Source: Phycisphaerales bacterium AB-hyl4
Lineage (GTDB): Bacteria; Planctomycetota; Phycisphaerae; Phycisphaerales; Phycisphaeraceae
Direction of reading: 5' to 3'
DNA: 64,000 bases
Assembly: GCA_041821185.1 (NCBI GenBank)
Contig: JBGUBD010000011.1
Location: 61,778 to 125,777 of the forward strand
The translations under genes and the position numbers were made by a program. Position 1 is the stretch's first letter; each line of letters opens with the position of its first letter. Shown here one piece after another: positions 26,280 through 34,850 of the stretch. The notes under the pieces were generated by a model, which saw only the letters and a program-made list of their open reading frames with translations, was not told where the DNA came from and searched no databases.

Positions 26280-26765
26280 ATGGCACGTTCATCCCTGGCC
26301 CGCGACATCAAGAAGCGGCACCCTTTCGCCTCGCCCGAGGAAGAGGCGTACCTGAACCTCTGGCGGACTTTCGCCCAGTTCTCCGAGGGGATCGAGCGGC
26401 TGCTCCGCCAGCACGGGCTGTGCGGGACGCACTACAACATCCTCCGCATCCTGGCTGGGGAGAAGGCGGGCACCGGCAAGGGGCTGCCCGCGCTGGAGGT
26501 GCGACAGCGGCTGGTGACTCGGGTACCCGATATCACCCGCCTGGTGGACAAGCTGGTGGAGATGGGACTGGTCAGCCGGGTGCGCACCGAAGCGGATCGG
26601 CGCGTGGTGCAGTTGGCCATCACGGCCAAGGGTGACCGGTTGGCCAAGAAACTGGAACAGCCGGTCACAGACCTGCATCAGCGGCAACTCGGCCACATGA
26701 GCAAGCAGGATCTGGGCCAACTGTCGATGCTGCTGGAAGCGGCACGTAGGGCCGCGAACGAATGA
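26280..26765 (+). CDS. MarR-family transcriptional regulator (MhqR/HypR-like role)
   Basis: A 161-residue regulator with a winged helix-turn-helix: the recognition region is around residues 70-110 (RLVTRVPDITRLVDKLVEMGL), the wing is RTEADRRVVQLA, and dimerisation helices lie at both ends. ATG 26280 is preferred because AAGGA is 9 bases upstream and too close to the ATG at 26274. It has its own promoter and operator and is followed by a terminator, then by a DoxX/dioxygenase/esterase set with another palindrome. That matches MarR control of quinone or electrophile detoxification as in Bacillus MhqR (inference from context). Confidence 0.85.
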   Translation: MARSSLARDIKKRHPFASPEEEAYLNLWRTFAQFSEGIERLLRQHGLCGTHYNILRILAGEKAGTGKGLPALEVRQRLVTRVPDITRLVDKLVEMGLVSRVRTEADRRVVQLAITAKGDRLAKKLEQPVTDLHQRQLGHMSKQDLGQLSMLLEAARRAANE

Positions 26766-26771
26766 AAATAT

Positions 26772-26795
26772 GCGTGGGACGTTCCCACGCTTTTT
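26772..26795 (+). terminator. Rho-independent terminator after marR
   Basis: GCGTGGGA, a 3-base loop (CGT), TCCCACGC, then TTTTT. A perfect 8-bp stem and T tract just after the marR stop. Confidence 0.85.
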
Positions 26796-26807
26796 GTCGG
26801 CACGGAT

Positions 26808-26823
26808 AGTTGTTTGAACAACT
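26808..26823. promoter_or_regulatory. Candidate MarR operator before doxX
   Basis: AGTTGTTTGAACAACT is a perfect 7+7 palindrome with a 2-base centre, 15 bases before the doxX start. Its TTGT/ACAA half-sites resemble those over the marR promoter, supporting common control. Confidence 0.6.
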
Positions 26824-26838
26824 TATAAGGAGTCTCCC

Positions 26839-27306
26839 ATGCATCCCGACCTTCAGAATCGCCTCAACGACATTGCCCTCCTGCTGATCCGCGGCGTCCT
26901 GGCTGTGGTCTTCGTCTTCCACGGCAGCCAGAAACTCTTCGGCTGGTTTGGTGGCGGCGGCCTCTCGGGTACGGCCGGATTCATGGAGAGCATCGGCATC
27001 CCGCTGCCCATGCTCAGCACGCTCCTCGCCGGCTCGGCGGAGTTCTTCGGCGGGATCGTCCTGCTGCTGGGCGTGGGCACCCGCATCGCCGCAGTGCCGA
27101 TGGCCTTCACGATGCTCGTGGCCATCGTTACCGTCCACAACAGCGCCTTCAACGCAGCGGCCGGCGGCATGGAGTACGCCCTCACGCTCGGCGTCGTTCT
27201 CGTCGCGCTGGCACTGACCGGCCCCGGCCGGCTGACGGTCGCCAAGCTGATCCCGCAGCGATCGGAGCGTCGCACAGGCGCGTCTATCGTTCAGTCATCT
27301 GCATGA
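26839..27306 (+). CDS. DoxX-family membrane protein
   Basis: A 155-residue, four-span DoxX protein. The N-terminal signature LLLIRGVLAVVFVFHGSQKLFGWFGG is followed by further spans (TLLAGSAEFFGGIVLLLG, VPMAFTMLVAIVTVH, TLGVVLVALALTG). AAGGAG lies 6 bases before the ATG. In Bacillus, DoxX proteins (MhqP, CatD) partner ring-cleaving dioxygenases in thiol and quinone stress. The same order is seen here with the next gene. Confidence 0.88.
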   Translation: MHPDLQNRLNDIALLLIRGVLAVVFVFHGSQKLFGWFGGGGLSGTAGFMESIGIPLPMLSTLLAGSAEFFGGIVLLLGVGTRIAAVPMAFTMLVAIVTVHNSAFNAAAGGMEYALTLGVVLVALALTGPGRLTVAKLIPQRSERRTGASIVQSSA

Positions 27307-27341
27307 AATCGGGCTGAAGATTCTTTTGACATGACCTTACG

Positions 27342-27365
27342 GAGGGGGGCATACCCGCCCCCCTC
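27342..27365. other. GC-rich hairpin in the doxX-mhqO space
   Basis: GAGGGGGGC, 6-base loop, GCCCCCCTC: a perfect 9-bp stem without a T tract, 20 bases before the dioxygenase start. It could stabilise the upstream mRNA or attenuate read-through. Confidence 0.5.
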
Positions 27366-27384
27366 AACGACGAAGGGACACGCA

Positions 27385-28320
27385 ATGTCCGAAACCATCC
27401 ATGGCATCCATCACGTGACGGCGATCGGCGGCGAGCCAGTCACCAACCTCGACTTCTACACCCGCGTGCTCGGCCTGCGGCTGGTCAAGCGGACGGTCAA
27501 CTTCGACGACCCTACCACCTGGCACCTGTACTTCGGTGACGAGCACGGTTCGCCGGGCACGCTCATGACATTCTTCCCGCACCCGCTGGCCCGCGCCGGG
27601 CGAGCAGGCAGCGGCGAAGTCGCCCGCACCACCTTTGCCGTGCCAGCGGGCGCGCTTGCCGATTGGCGTCAACGGCTCGAGCGCGAAGGCCTTGCGCTGG
27701 AGCAAACGGACGAAGGCGATCAGCACTTGCTGGAGGTGCGCGACCCGCACGGCACGCGATTGGCGCTGACTGAGTCGGCTGGCCCCAGCCACGTAGAGCC
27801 ATGGACTGGTGGCCAGGTCTCGGCCGACCTCGCCATCCGCAGCATTGAGAGCGTGCGTCTGGATGTGCCGGATGTCGATGCCACTGTCGCCTTTTTGCAG
27901 GAGATGTTCGGCTTGCAGCAAGTCGGTGGGCGCGGCGACCGTCGCTGGCTGGACGCTGGCGGCGGGCAGCGGGTGGAGGTGAAAGCGTCGGCTCGACCAC
28001 GGGCCCAACTCGGCGCGGGCTCGGTGCATCATGTCGCCTTCCGCGTGCCCGATGACGAGGCCCATGTGGCGATGCAGCGCCGCCTGGCTGAAGGCGGCTA
28101 CGCGGTCACCGAGGTCAAGGATCGCCAGTACTTCCGCTCGATTTATTTCCGCGAGCCGGGCGGCGTAATCTTCGAGATCGCCACCGATGTGCCCGGCTTC
28201 GCCACCGACGAGCCCGAGGCGGAACTGGGCCAGCGGCTGAAGCTTCCCCCGTGGCTGGAGTCGCGACGAACGGAACTCATGCAGTCGCTGCCCCCGCTGA
28301 CGCAGGAGGTCTCATCATGA
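27385..28320 (+). CDS. Ring-cleaving dioxygenase/glyoxalase (MhqO-like, two VOC domains)
   Basis: A 311-residue protein of two VOC modules (about 5-140 and 155-290). Likely metal ligands are the His of GIHHVTAIGG, the His of VHHVAFRV and the Glu of VIFEIATDVPGF. Length and order match extradiol ring-cleaving dioxygenases of the MhqO/LinE group acting on hydroquinones. AAGGGA lies 6 bases before the ATG. Its stop overlaps the start of the next gene (ATGA). Confidence 0.88.
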   Translation: MSETIHGIHHVTAIGGEPVTNLDFYTRVLGLRLVKRTVNFDDPTTWHLYFGDEHGSPGTLMTFFPHPLARAGRAGSGEVARTTFAVPAGALADWRQRLEREGLALEQTDEGDQHLLEVRDPHGTRLALTESAGPSHVEPWTGGQVSADLAIRSIESVRLDVPDVDATVAFLQEMFGLQQVGGRGDRRWLDAGGGQRVEVKASARPRAQLGAGSVHHVAFRVPDDEAHVAMQRRLAEGGYAVTEVKDRQYFRSIYFREPGGVIFEIATDVPGFATDEPEAELGQRLKLPPWLESRRTELMQSLPPLTQEVSS

Positions 28321-28985
28321 GCGATTTCACGCATCCGCCCATCGGCCTCCATCAGGGCCAACCGATCCGCCACACTGGCGTCCCGCTGGAGCAGGCCGCA
28401 GCCGCGATGGTGATGCTCCACGGACGCGGCGGCACCGCGGAATCGATCCTCGAATTGGCCCGCATGTTCGACCAGCCCCGCTTTGCCTACCTCGCTCCGC
28501 AAGCCGCCGGCAACACCTGGTACCCACACAGCTTCCTCGTGCCTTGGCAGCGGAACGAGCCGAACGTGAGCTCCGCCCTGCAGGCGGTGGCAGACGTCGT
28601 GGCGCAGATCGAAGCGGGAGGCCTGCCGCGCAAGCGGATCATGCTGCTGGGATTCTCGCAGGGCGCATGCCTGGCTGCCGAATTCGCAGCCCGACACGCC
28701 GCCCGCTACGGCGGCATCGCCATCCTCACCGGCGGGCTGATCGGCGAACAGATCGATCCCGCCGCATACCACGGCTCGTTCAACGGCACGCCGACGTTCC
28801 TGGCCAGCGGCGATCCCGATCCGCACGTGCCCTGGTCGCGTGTCGAGGAGGCGGCCGAGACATACCGCACGCTCGGCGCCGATGTCACGACTCGGCGCTA
28901 CGCCGGCCGGCCGCACACGGTCTCGCAGGATGAGAGTGAACATGTGCAGGGCATGATGGCCGCACTCCTGGAAGGAGACGGATGA
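28317..28985 (+). CDS. Alpha/beta-hydrolase, carboxylesterase/phospholipase (MhqD-like)
   Basis: A 222-residue serine hydrolase of the carboxylesterase/phospholipase group. The nucleophile elbow GFSQG (Ser about 103), Asp in SGDPDPHVP and His in GRPHTVS make the triad, and HGRGG is the oxyanion loop. The start overlaps the preceding stop by ATGA, giving a tight operon like Bacillus mhqNOD. Confidence 0.88.
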   Translation: MSDFTHPPIGLHQGQPIRHTGVPLEQAAAAMVMLHGRGGTAESILELARMFDQPRFAYLAPQAAGNTWYPHSFLVPWQRNEPNVSSALQAVADVVAQIEAGGLPRKRIMLLGFSQGACLAAEFAARHAARYGGIAILTGGLIGEQIDPAAYHGSFNGTPTFLASGDPDPHVPWSRVEEAAETYRTLGADVTTRRYAGRPHTVSQDESEHVQGMMAALLEGDG

Positions 28986-29335
28986 TGAAAGTCACCCGTA
29001 TCTACGGTGACGCCCAGGGGCAGTCGCACTTCGAAGACATCCACGTTGCCTTGGAAGATGCAGGACCGATCGGCCGGCTCAGCCAGCCGCAGCCGCTCAG
29101 ATCGGTGATCTTTCGCGAGAACGATCCCGGCTACGACTATGACTGGCACACCGCGCCACGCCGGCAATACATCGTGCTGCTGGACGGCGAAATCGAGATC
29201 GAGGTCAGCACCGGCGAGAAGCGCCGCTTCGCCGGCGGCGACATCCTGCTGGTCGAGGACGTCACCGGCAAAGGTCATCGCACCCGCCACACCAAGCCCC
29301 ACCGCCGCCGGTCGCTGTTCCTGCCCTTGGAATGA
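28982..29335 (+). CDS. Cupin-domain protein
   Basis: A 117-residue single-domain cupin. The strand pattern is ...DWHTAPRRQYIVLLDGEIEIE then RFAGGDILLVEDVTGKGHRTR, with histidines in the usual metal positions of cupin motifs 1 and 2. Two ATGs (28982 and 28985) overlap the esterase stop. It is the last gene of the quinone-stress operon and probably a small dioxygenase or sensor; the substrate is unknown. Confidence 0.75.
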   Translation: MMKVTRIYGDAQGQSHFEDIHVALEDAGPIGRLSQPQPLRSVIFRENDPGYDYDWHTAPRRQYIVLLDGEIEIEVSTGEKRRFAGGDILLVEDVTGKGHRTRHTKPHRRRSLFLPLE

Positions 29336-29392
29336 GCGGTGCAGTCCTAAAATAGTGGAGATTCAGGGCGCATCCACGGAAGGTATGAAGAC

Positions 29393-30415
29393 ATGAGTGA
29401 TTCCATCCGAGACAGCGACACGTTTGCGGAGGATTGGCCAGCGCTGCCCCTGGAGGCGTGGTCGGACACGTACACCACGCTCCACCTATGGACACAGATT
29501 GTGGGCAAGATCCGCCTCGCGCAGGCTCCCATGGTGAACCACTGGTGGCAGGTTCCGCTGTATGTCACCACGCGCGGGCTGACCACCTCGCCGATGCCCC
29601 ACGGTCGGCGACTCTTCCAGATCGACTTCGACTTCCTTGACCACCTGCTGCGGATTCAGACCGACGACGGACAGAGTCGGGAACTTGCACTGCGCTCGTG
29701 CACGGTGGCGGATTTCTACCACGAGATCATGGCGGCGCTGCACAAGCTCGGTCTGACGGTGAAAGTATGGCCACGGCCGGTCGAGATCGAAGACCCGATC
29801 ATTCCGTGTGACCAGGACCATCAGCATCGCAGCTACGAGCCGGAGCAGGCCCAGCGGTTCTGGCGCGTGCTCGTGCAGGTAGACCGCGTGCTCCAGCAGT
29901 TCCGTTCGCGGTTCATCGGCAAGTGCAGCCCAGTGCACTTTTTCTGGGGCAGTTTCGACATGGCCGTGACCCGCTTCTCCGGCCATCGCGCACCGCCGCA
30001 TCCCGGCGGCGTGCCCAACCTGGCTGACTGGGTCGTGCGCGAGGCCTACTCACACGAGTGCAGTAGTTGCGGCTTCTGGCCCGGCAACGGTGCAATCAAA
30101 GCCCCGGCCTTCTACGCCTACACCTACCCCGAGCCGGAGGGGTTCAAGGATTATCCCGTTCAGCCCAAACAGGCGTTTTATCACCCGCAGATGCGCGAGT
30201 TCGTCCTGCTCTACGACGATGTGCGACAGGCTGAGCAGCCGGAAGCGATGCTCCTGAACTTCCTCCAGAGCACCTACGAGGCGGCCGCGGAAGCGGCCGG
30301 GTGGGATCGACAGGCTCTGGAGGTGGAGCGTCCCGCCCCGGGCCCGCCGCCGGACCCCAAGCGTGCGCCGACGTTTCCTCAGCACAAAACCGACGACCCC
30401 CAGCCAGAGAGATAG
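29393..30415 (+). CDS. DUF5996 family protein
   Basis: A 340-residue protein matching DUF5996: it opens with WPALPLEAWSDTYTTLHLW, then QIVGKIRLAQAPMVNHWW and VTTRGLTTSPMP, and has SHECSSCGFWPG and AYTYPEPEGF later. It is soluble with a Pro-rich C-terminus. The family is widespread with no known biochemistry. GGAAGG lies 9 bases upstream of the ATG. Confidence 0.85.
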   Translation: MSDSIRDSDTFAEDWPALPLEAWSDTYTTLHLWTQIVGKIRLAQAPMVNHWWQVPLYVTTRGLTTSPMPHGRRLFQIDFDFLDHLLRIQTDDGQSRELALRSCTVADFYHEIMAALHKLGLTVKVWPRPVEIEDPIIPCDQDHQHRSYEPEQAQRFWRVLVQVDRVLQQFRSRFIGKCSPVHFFWGSFDMAVTRFSGHRAPPHPGGVPNLADWVVREAYSHECSSCGFWPGNGAIKAPAFYAYTYPEPEGFKDYPVQPKQAFYHPQMREFVLLYDDVRQAEQPEAMLLNFLQSTYEAAAEAAGWDRQALEVERPAPGPPPDPKRAPTFPQHKTDDPQPER

Positions 30416-30425
30416 CAAAAGTCCA

Positions 30426-30926
30426 ATGCACAGCGAGCCGAGTAATCATCCATTCACCGTCCGCCCGTCCACGCCCGCCGACCAGCCTCAGGTCGATCGT
30501 CTGATTCGAGAGGGGCTGCTGCCGGGCCACGTCGCCTACGAAGCCGCTCGAGCCGACCGGATTCGACAGTCGATAGGTTCGGACCGTGAACGCTTTCTGG
30601 TGGCTGAAGCCGATGGACGCATCATCGGCGCGCTCGCGGTCATTGAGGCCAAGGCGGACGTCGGCCATCTCCACTGGCTCCGGGTAGACCCGCAGTGGCA
30701 GACGGATCTTGAGGTGGCCAAGGCCCTCATCCGGGCGGCGGCCGAGCACGCGCGGGACGTGGGCCTGCTGAAGCTCGCGATGCATGCGCCCGCCGACGTG
30801 GAAGAGACGGTCACTGCCCATTACCAGCAGTTGGGTTTCGTCTTCTCCCGAACCCGCGAGATCGAGGATTTGCACGTCTTGGAGTATTACCTGAATCTTT
30901 ACGAAAAGCCGAACCCGCAACCATAA
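30426..30926 (+). CDS. GNAT-family N-acetyltransferase
   Basis: A 166-residue GNAT fold: FTVRPSTPADQPQVDRLIREG at the N-terminus, then a strand pair FLVAEADGRIIGALAVIEA, then LHWLRVDPQWQTDLEVAKALI, where the usual Q/R-x-x-G-x-G/A acetyl-CoA loop is poorly conserved. It lies 10 bases after the DUF5996 gene and probably shares its transcript. The acceptor is unknown. Confidence 0.75.
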   Translation: MHSEPSNHPFTVRPSTPADQPQVDRLIREGLLPGHVAYEAARADRIRQSIGSDRERFLVAEADGRIIGALAVIEAKADVGHLHWLRVDPQWQTDLEVAKALIRAAAEHARDVGLLKLAMHAPADVEETVTAHYQQLGFVFSRTREIEDLHVLEYYLNLYEKPNPQP

Positions 30927-30941
30927 TTCGGTGCTTGCGCC

Positions 30942-31436
30942 ATGCCAACCAACTACCACATCCCCGCAGCCGCTCGTATCGGACACGTTCACCTGAAGGT
31001 GGCAGATCTGAAGCGTTCGCTCGACTTCTACTGCGGCCTGCTCGGCTTTGAGCTAACCACGACATACGGCAGCGACGCCGCTTTCATTGCCGCCGGCGGT
31101 TACCACCACCACATCGGCCTCAACACATGGCTGAGCAAAGATGCCCCGCCCGGACCGCGACACGCCCCCGGCTTGTTTCATGTCGCCATCCTGTATCCCA
31201 CGCGGAAGGATCTCGCTCTTATCTACCAGAGGTTGTTGGAAGCAGACTGGCCTTTGACCGGGGCATCAGATCATGGCGTTTCCGAAGCCTTGTACCTGGA
31301 CGACCCGGACGGCAATGGCGTGGAACTCTACCGCGATCGACCGGAAGGCCAATGGCCCCGGAAACCGGACGGCTCCGTAGACATGTTCACCAAACCGCTC
31401 GACCTTGATGATCTGTTGAAGGAAGTTCTTCCTTAA
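30942..31436 (+). CDS. VOC-family protein (catechol dioxygenase/glyoxalase-like)
   Basis: A 164-residue single VOC protein. It has GHVHLKVADLKRSLDFYCG at the N-terminus, GLFHVAILYPTRKDL in the middle and LDDPDGNGVELYRDRP near the C-terminus, giving the His-His-Glu metal triad. Length fits the short glyoxalase-like class. It is in line with the GNAT gene, 15 bases apart. The substrate is unknown. Confidence 0.82.
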   Translation: MPTNYHIPAAARIGHVHLKVADLKRSLDFYCGLLGFELTTTYGSDAAFIAAGGYHHHIGLNTWLSKDAPPGPRHAPGLFHVAILYPTRKDLALIYQRLLEADWPLTGASDHGVSEALYLDDPDGNGVELYRDRPEGQWPRKPDGSVDMFTKPLDLDDLLKEVLP

Positions 31437-31679
31437 CGGTGGCTGACTGGCAACTGCGGTGGATGAATCTTCCCCCAAGCGGCCCCCAAGCAGCGAACGG
31501 TGATCGCTGACGGCGGGAGACTTTTTCACGACTGGAACAACCAACGCTTGTTCAAGAGAATAACCTGCTCGATTGACGGATCCCGGAAACCCTTCGGCAA
31601 TCGCGCAGCGTATGGAAAGATGCGAGGTCGGTGGTGGACCCGGTCTCATCGAGGAACTCCCCCGTGAAAGGATGTAGCA

Positions 31680-32297
31680 GTGAGCAGGCAGCACAAAATC
31701 TGGACTGGAGCGGCAACATTGGTGACGGCGTTGGCCGTGATTCTGCTGGTGAACACGACAATATGGGCACACTGCGACGGCCTTGACGGGCCGGTGGTGG
31801 CGGATGCTCGGGTCGCGCTTGAGGCAGGTGATGTCACGCCCGTGCTCAAGTGGATTCCCGAAGCAGATGAGCAGGAAGTCCGCGAGGCGTTTGACCAGGC
31901 GCTGGTGGTTCGCGAGCAGGGGCCGGAGGCACGGCAACTGGCGGACCGCTACTTCTTTGAAACACTCGTGCGCCTGCATCGGGCTTACGAAGGGGCGCCC
32001 TTCACCGGCCTGCTGCCCAGTGGGGCTGAAGTGTCGCCTGCGATTGCCAAGGCGGATGACGCTTTGGAGCAAGGCGATGTAGATGAGCTGGCCAGGCACA
32101 TCGCTGAGGCGGTCGAGGCCAGTATTCGTGAACACTTCGCGGCCGCCATCGCAGCGAAAGCGAATAAGGATGAAAGCGTGGAGGCCGGACGGGAGTACGT
32201 GGATGAGTATGTCCAATACGTCCACTTTGTGAAGCATCTTCACGAAGCGGTAACCGAGGATCAGGATTACGGGCATGGTCATGAGGCCCATAACTAA
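31680..32297 (+). CDS. DUF6448 family secreted protein
   Basis: A 205-residue protein. The signal sequence (LVTALAVILLVNTTIWA) is followed immediately by AHCDGLDGPVV, and later YFFETLVRLHRAYEGAPFTG; these mark DUF6448. The C-terminus is His-rich (DYGHGHEAHN). The GTG start has AAAGGA 7 bases upstream. Its function is unestablished; the conserved His/Cys residues and a neighbouring copper ATPase hint at a metal role (inference). Confidence 0.8.
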   Translation: MSRQHKIWTGAATLVTALAVILLVNTTIWAHCDGLDGPVVADARVALEAGDVTPVLKWIPEADEQEVREAFDQALVVREQGPEARQLADRYFFETLVRLHRAYEGAPFTGLLPSGAEVSPAIAKADDALEQGDVDELARHIAEAVEASIREHFAAAIAAKANKDESVEAGREYVDEYVQYVHFVKHLHEAVTEDQDYGHGHEAHN

Positions 32298-32337
32298 CTG
32301 CGTCACAACGAGCGGACTCCCTGCTCAATCGCGACGC

Positions 32338-32375
32338 GACGGACGCTGCGCAGTCCAGCTTGCGCAGCGTCCGTC
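32338..32375. terminator. Bidirectional hairpin between convergent genes
   Basis: GACGGACGCTGCGCA, 8-base loop, TGCGCAGCGTCCGTC: a perfect 15-bp stem between the DUF6448 gene and the convergent copper ATPase. It has little T tract but is well placed to end both transcripts. Confidence 0.7.
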
Positions 32376-32397
32376 TCCATATCGCCCATTGGCCGCT

Positions 32398-34509
32398 CTA
32401 TAGGTCCGCCCGGCGGAGCAACTGGGCGTTGATCGCCACGATCACCGTGCTGGCTGACATGAGGATCGCGCCTACCGCCGGGGCGAGCAGAATGCCCGCC
32501 CATGCCAGCACGCCGGCCGCCAGCGGAATGGCCACGATGTTGTACCCCGCCGCCCACCAGAGGTTCTGCACCATCTTGCGGTAACTCGCCCGGCTCAGCG
32601 CCACGATGCGCGGCACGTCCCGCGGATCACTCCGCACCAGCACCACGTCGCCCGCTTCCACCGCCACATCCGTGCCCGCGCCAATGGCGATGCCGACGTC
32701 GGCGGTCACCAGCGCCGGCGCGTCGTTCACGCCATCACCCACCATCGCCACCCGCTTGCCTTGGCTTTGTAGTTCCTTGATCTTCTCCGCCTTCTGCTCC
32801 GGCAGCACCTGCGCGAAGACGGTGTCGATGCCAAGCTTTTTCGCCACCGCATGGGCCACCGCCTCCGAGTCGCCGGTGAGCATCACTACCTCGATCCCCT
32901 CGTCGTGCAGCCGCTTCACCGCTTCATACGATTCCTCGCGGATCGCATCGGCCAGGGCGAACACCGCCAAGGCCCGCCTGCCTTCGACGAGGTAGGTCGC
33001 GGTCTGTCCGCTTTCGCCGAATCGCTCCGCCGCCTCACGCAGCGCCGCGTCCGGCTCAATCTCGAACTTACGCAGCAACGCCGGACCGCCGACTCTCATC
33101 TCACGATGATCAACCGTCGCCTGCACCCCATGGCCCGGGATGGCCTGGAAGTTCTGCGTTCTGGGCACCGTCAGACCGCGTTCCTCGGCGCTGGCCAGCA
33201 GGGCGCGGGCGATGGCATGCTCCGAGTCCCGCTGGACCGCCGCGGCCAGTTGCAGCGCCTCGTCGGCCTCCACACCCTCCGCGGCGACGGTGTCGATCAC
33301 CCGGTGCTCGCCGAGCGTGAGCGTGCCGGTCTTGTCGAAGACCACCGCATCGAGCGTCCGTGCTTCTTCCAGGCCACGACGGTCGCGCACCAGCAGCCCG
33401 TTGCGGGCTCCGATCGTGGTCGAGATGGCAATGACCAGTGGCACAGCCAGACCCAGGGCGTGCGGACAGGCAATCACCAGCACTGTGACGACGCGGGTGA
33501 TGGTAAAATGGAGCGTCGCCCCGAACGCCAACCATGCAATGAACGTCGCCACGCCGGCGGCGATGGCGACGAACGTCAGGTAGAACGCCGCCCGGTCGGC
33601 CAGAGCCTGCGCGCGAGATCGTGAGCTTTGCGCCTGCTCGACGAGACGCATGATGCCTGCCAGCGCCGTCTTGTCGCCCGTGCCGGTGACTTCCACACGC
33701 AGCGAGCCTTCGCCGTTGACCGTGCCGGCGATGACCTTGTCACCCTCACGTTTGATAACCGGGTTGGACTCGCCGGTGATCATTGCTTCGTTAACGCTGC
33801 TTTTGCCCTGCTTCACTTCGCCGTCGGCGGGAATGCTCGCGCCGGGGCGGATAAGAATCAGGTCGCCATCGTTGAGTTGATCGACAGAGACTTCCTCGGT
33901 CTGATCGTCGCCCGCAATGCGAACGGCCATGTCCGGCAACAGCTTCGCTAGTTCTTTCAGTGCCCCCTGCGCTTGAAAGATCGATCGCATCTCGATCCAG
34001 TGGCCCAGCAGCATGATCGTCACCAGTGTCGCCAACTCCCACCACAGGGCGTGCCCTTCGTAGCCCAGCGTCACCGCCGCGCTGTAGAGAAAGGCGACGC
34101 AGATCGCCAGCGCAATCAGCGTCATCATCCCCGGCAGCCAGTCGACCAGTTCGCGGTACGCGCCTTGGAGGAACACCCACCCGCCGTAGAGAAAGACGAG
34201 CGTGCCGAAGAAAGCCGGAATCCAGCGCGATCCCGGGAACTCGGGAGCCGTATAGCCGAACCACTGCTGGAGCATCGGCTCCCAGATCAGAGCCGGTATG
34301 GTCAGCACCAGGCAGACCCAGAATTTGTTGCGGAACATGGCGACACTGTGGCCGGCGTGCTTGTCGTGCCCGCCATGGTGGCCGTGAGCGTGAGTCCCTG
34401 CGTGTTCACCGGCGCTGGCTCCGTGTTGCGCATGATCGGTCGCTGCCCGCTCCACGGGTTCATCCGGCTGATGCTCGTGCTTGGTCTCGTGTCTGGGATG
34501 GTCCGGCAT
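32398..34509 (-). CDS. copB: CopB-type heavy-metal P1B ATPase (CPH motif)
   Basis: A 703-residue P1B ATPase. A His-rich N-terminus (GTHAHGHHGGHDKHAGH, residues 38-54) replaces the usual CxxC metal domain. Eight spans are expected, with the metal-site motif Cys348-Pro-His350 (ACPHALG), phosphatase TGES (245-248), phosphorylation site Asp392 (DKTGTL) and hinge GDGVNDAP (591-598). CPH with a His-rich end marks the CopB class, which exports Cu or Ag. ATG 34509 has GGAGG closely upstream; an earlier in-frame ATG would add a non-conserved stretch. Confidence 0.92.
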   Translation of the reverse strand: MPDHPRHETKHEHQPDEPVERAATDHAQHGASAGEHAGTHAHGHHGGHDKHAGHSVAMFRNKFWVCLVLTIPALIWEPMLQQWFGYTAPEFPGSRWIPAFFGTLVFLYGGWVFLQGAYRELVDWLPGMMTLIALAICVAFLYSAAVTLGYEGHALWWELATLVTIMLLGHWIEMRSIFQAQGALKELAKLLPDMAVRIAGDDQTEEVSVDQLNDGDLILIRPGASIPADGEVKQGKSSVNEAMITGESNPVIKREGDKVIAGTVNGEGSLRVEVTGTGDKTALAGIMRLVEQAQSSRSRAQALADRAAFYLTFVAIAAGVATFIAWLAFGATLHFTITRVVTVLVIACPHALGLAVPLVIAISTTIGARNGLLVRDRRGLEEARTLDAVVFDKTGTLTLGEHRVIDTVAAEGVEADEALQLAAAVQRDSEHAIARALLASAEERGLTVPRTQNFQAIPGHGVQATVDHREMRVGGPALLRKFEIEPDAALREAAERFGESGQTATYLVEGRRALAVFALADAIREESYEAVKRLHDEGIEVVMLTGDSEAVAHAVAKKLGIDTVFAQVLPEQKAEKIKELQSQGKRVAMVGDGVNDAPALVTADVGIAIGAGTDVAVEAGDVVLVRSDPRDVPRIVALSRASYRKMVQNLWWAAGYNIVAIPLAAGVLAWAGILLAPAVGAILMSASTVIVAINAQLLRRADL

Positions 34510-34850
34510 GCTGCCTCCGCATGTTCGCGGGATGAGGTGCTCACCGTCAGAGCTTAGCACGCCACGCGTAATCAGAGCAGACAGGTGCCTACGCAAGGGG
34601 CCATGCCTGCCACATTTTCCCCGTGACACGATTTTGCATATCGACCACTGACCTCGTGACGACTATCGTTGGCAGGCATGCGTGTGTAACGAGAACGCCC
34701 TCCAGCGGGCGGACGGTCTGTACGCGTCTGCATCTGATGCGGCTCGGATGACATGACCGGGCCGGCGCCGCTGATCGACGGCGGCCTCGTCTACCGGTAA
34801 AGCCGGCTATCGTACCAGTCATTCAACTGCTACCAGGAGGGCCACAAGCC
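34510..34850. other. Intergenic region between divergent genes
   Basis: About 340 bases between the copper ATPase and the FMN reductase. No gene is supported. An AGGAGG before the reductase start is the only clear site. Confidence 0.4.
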
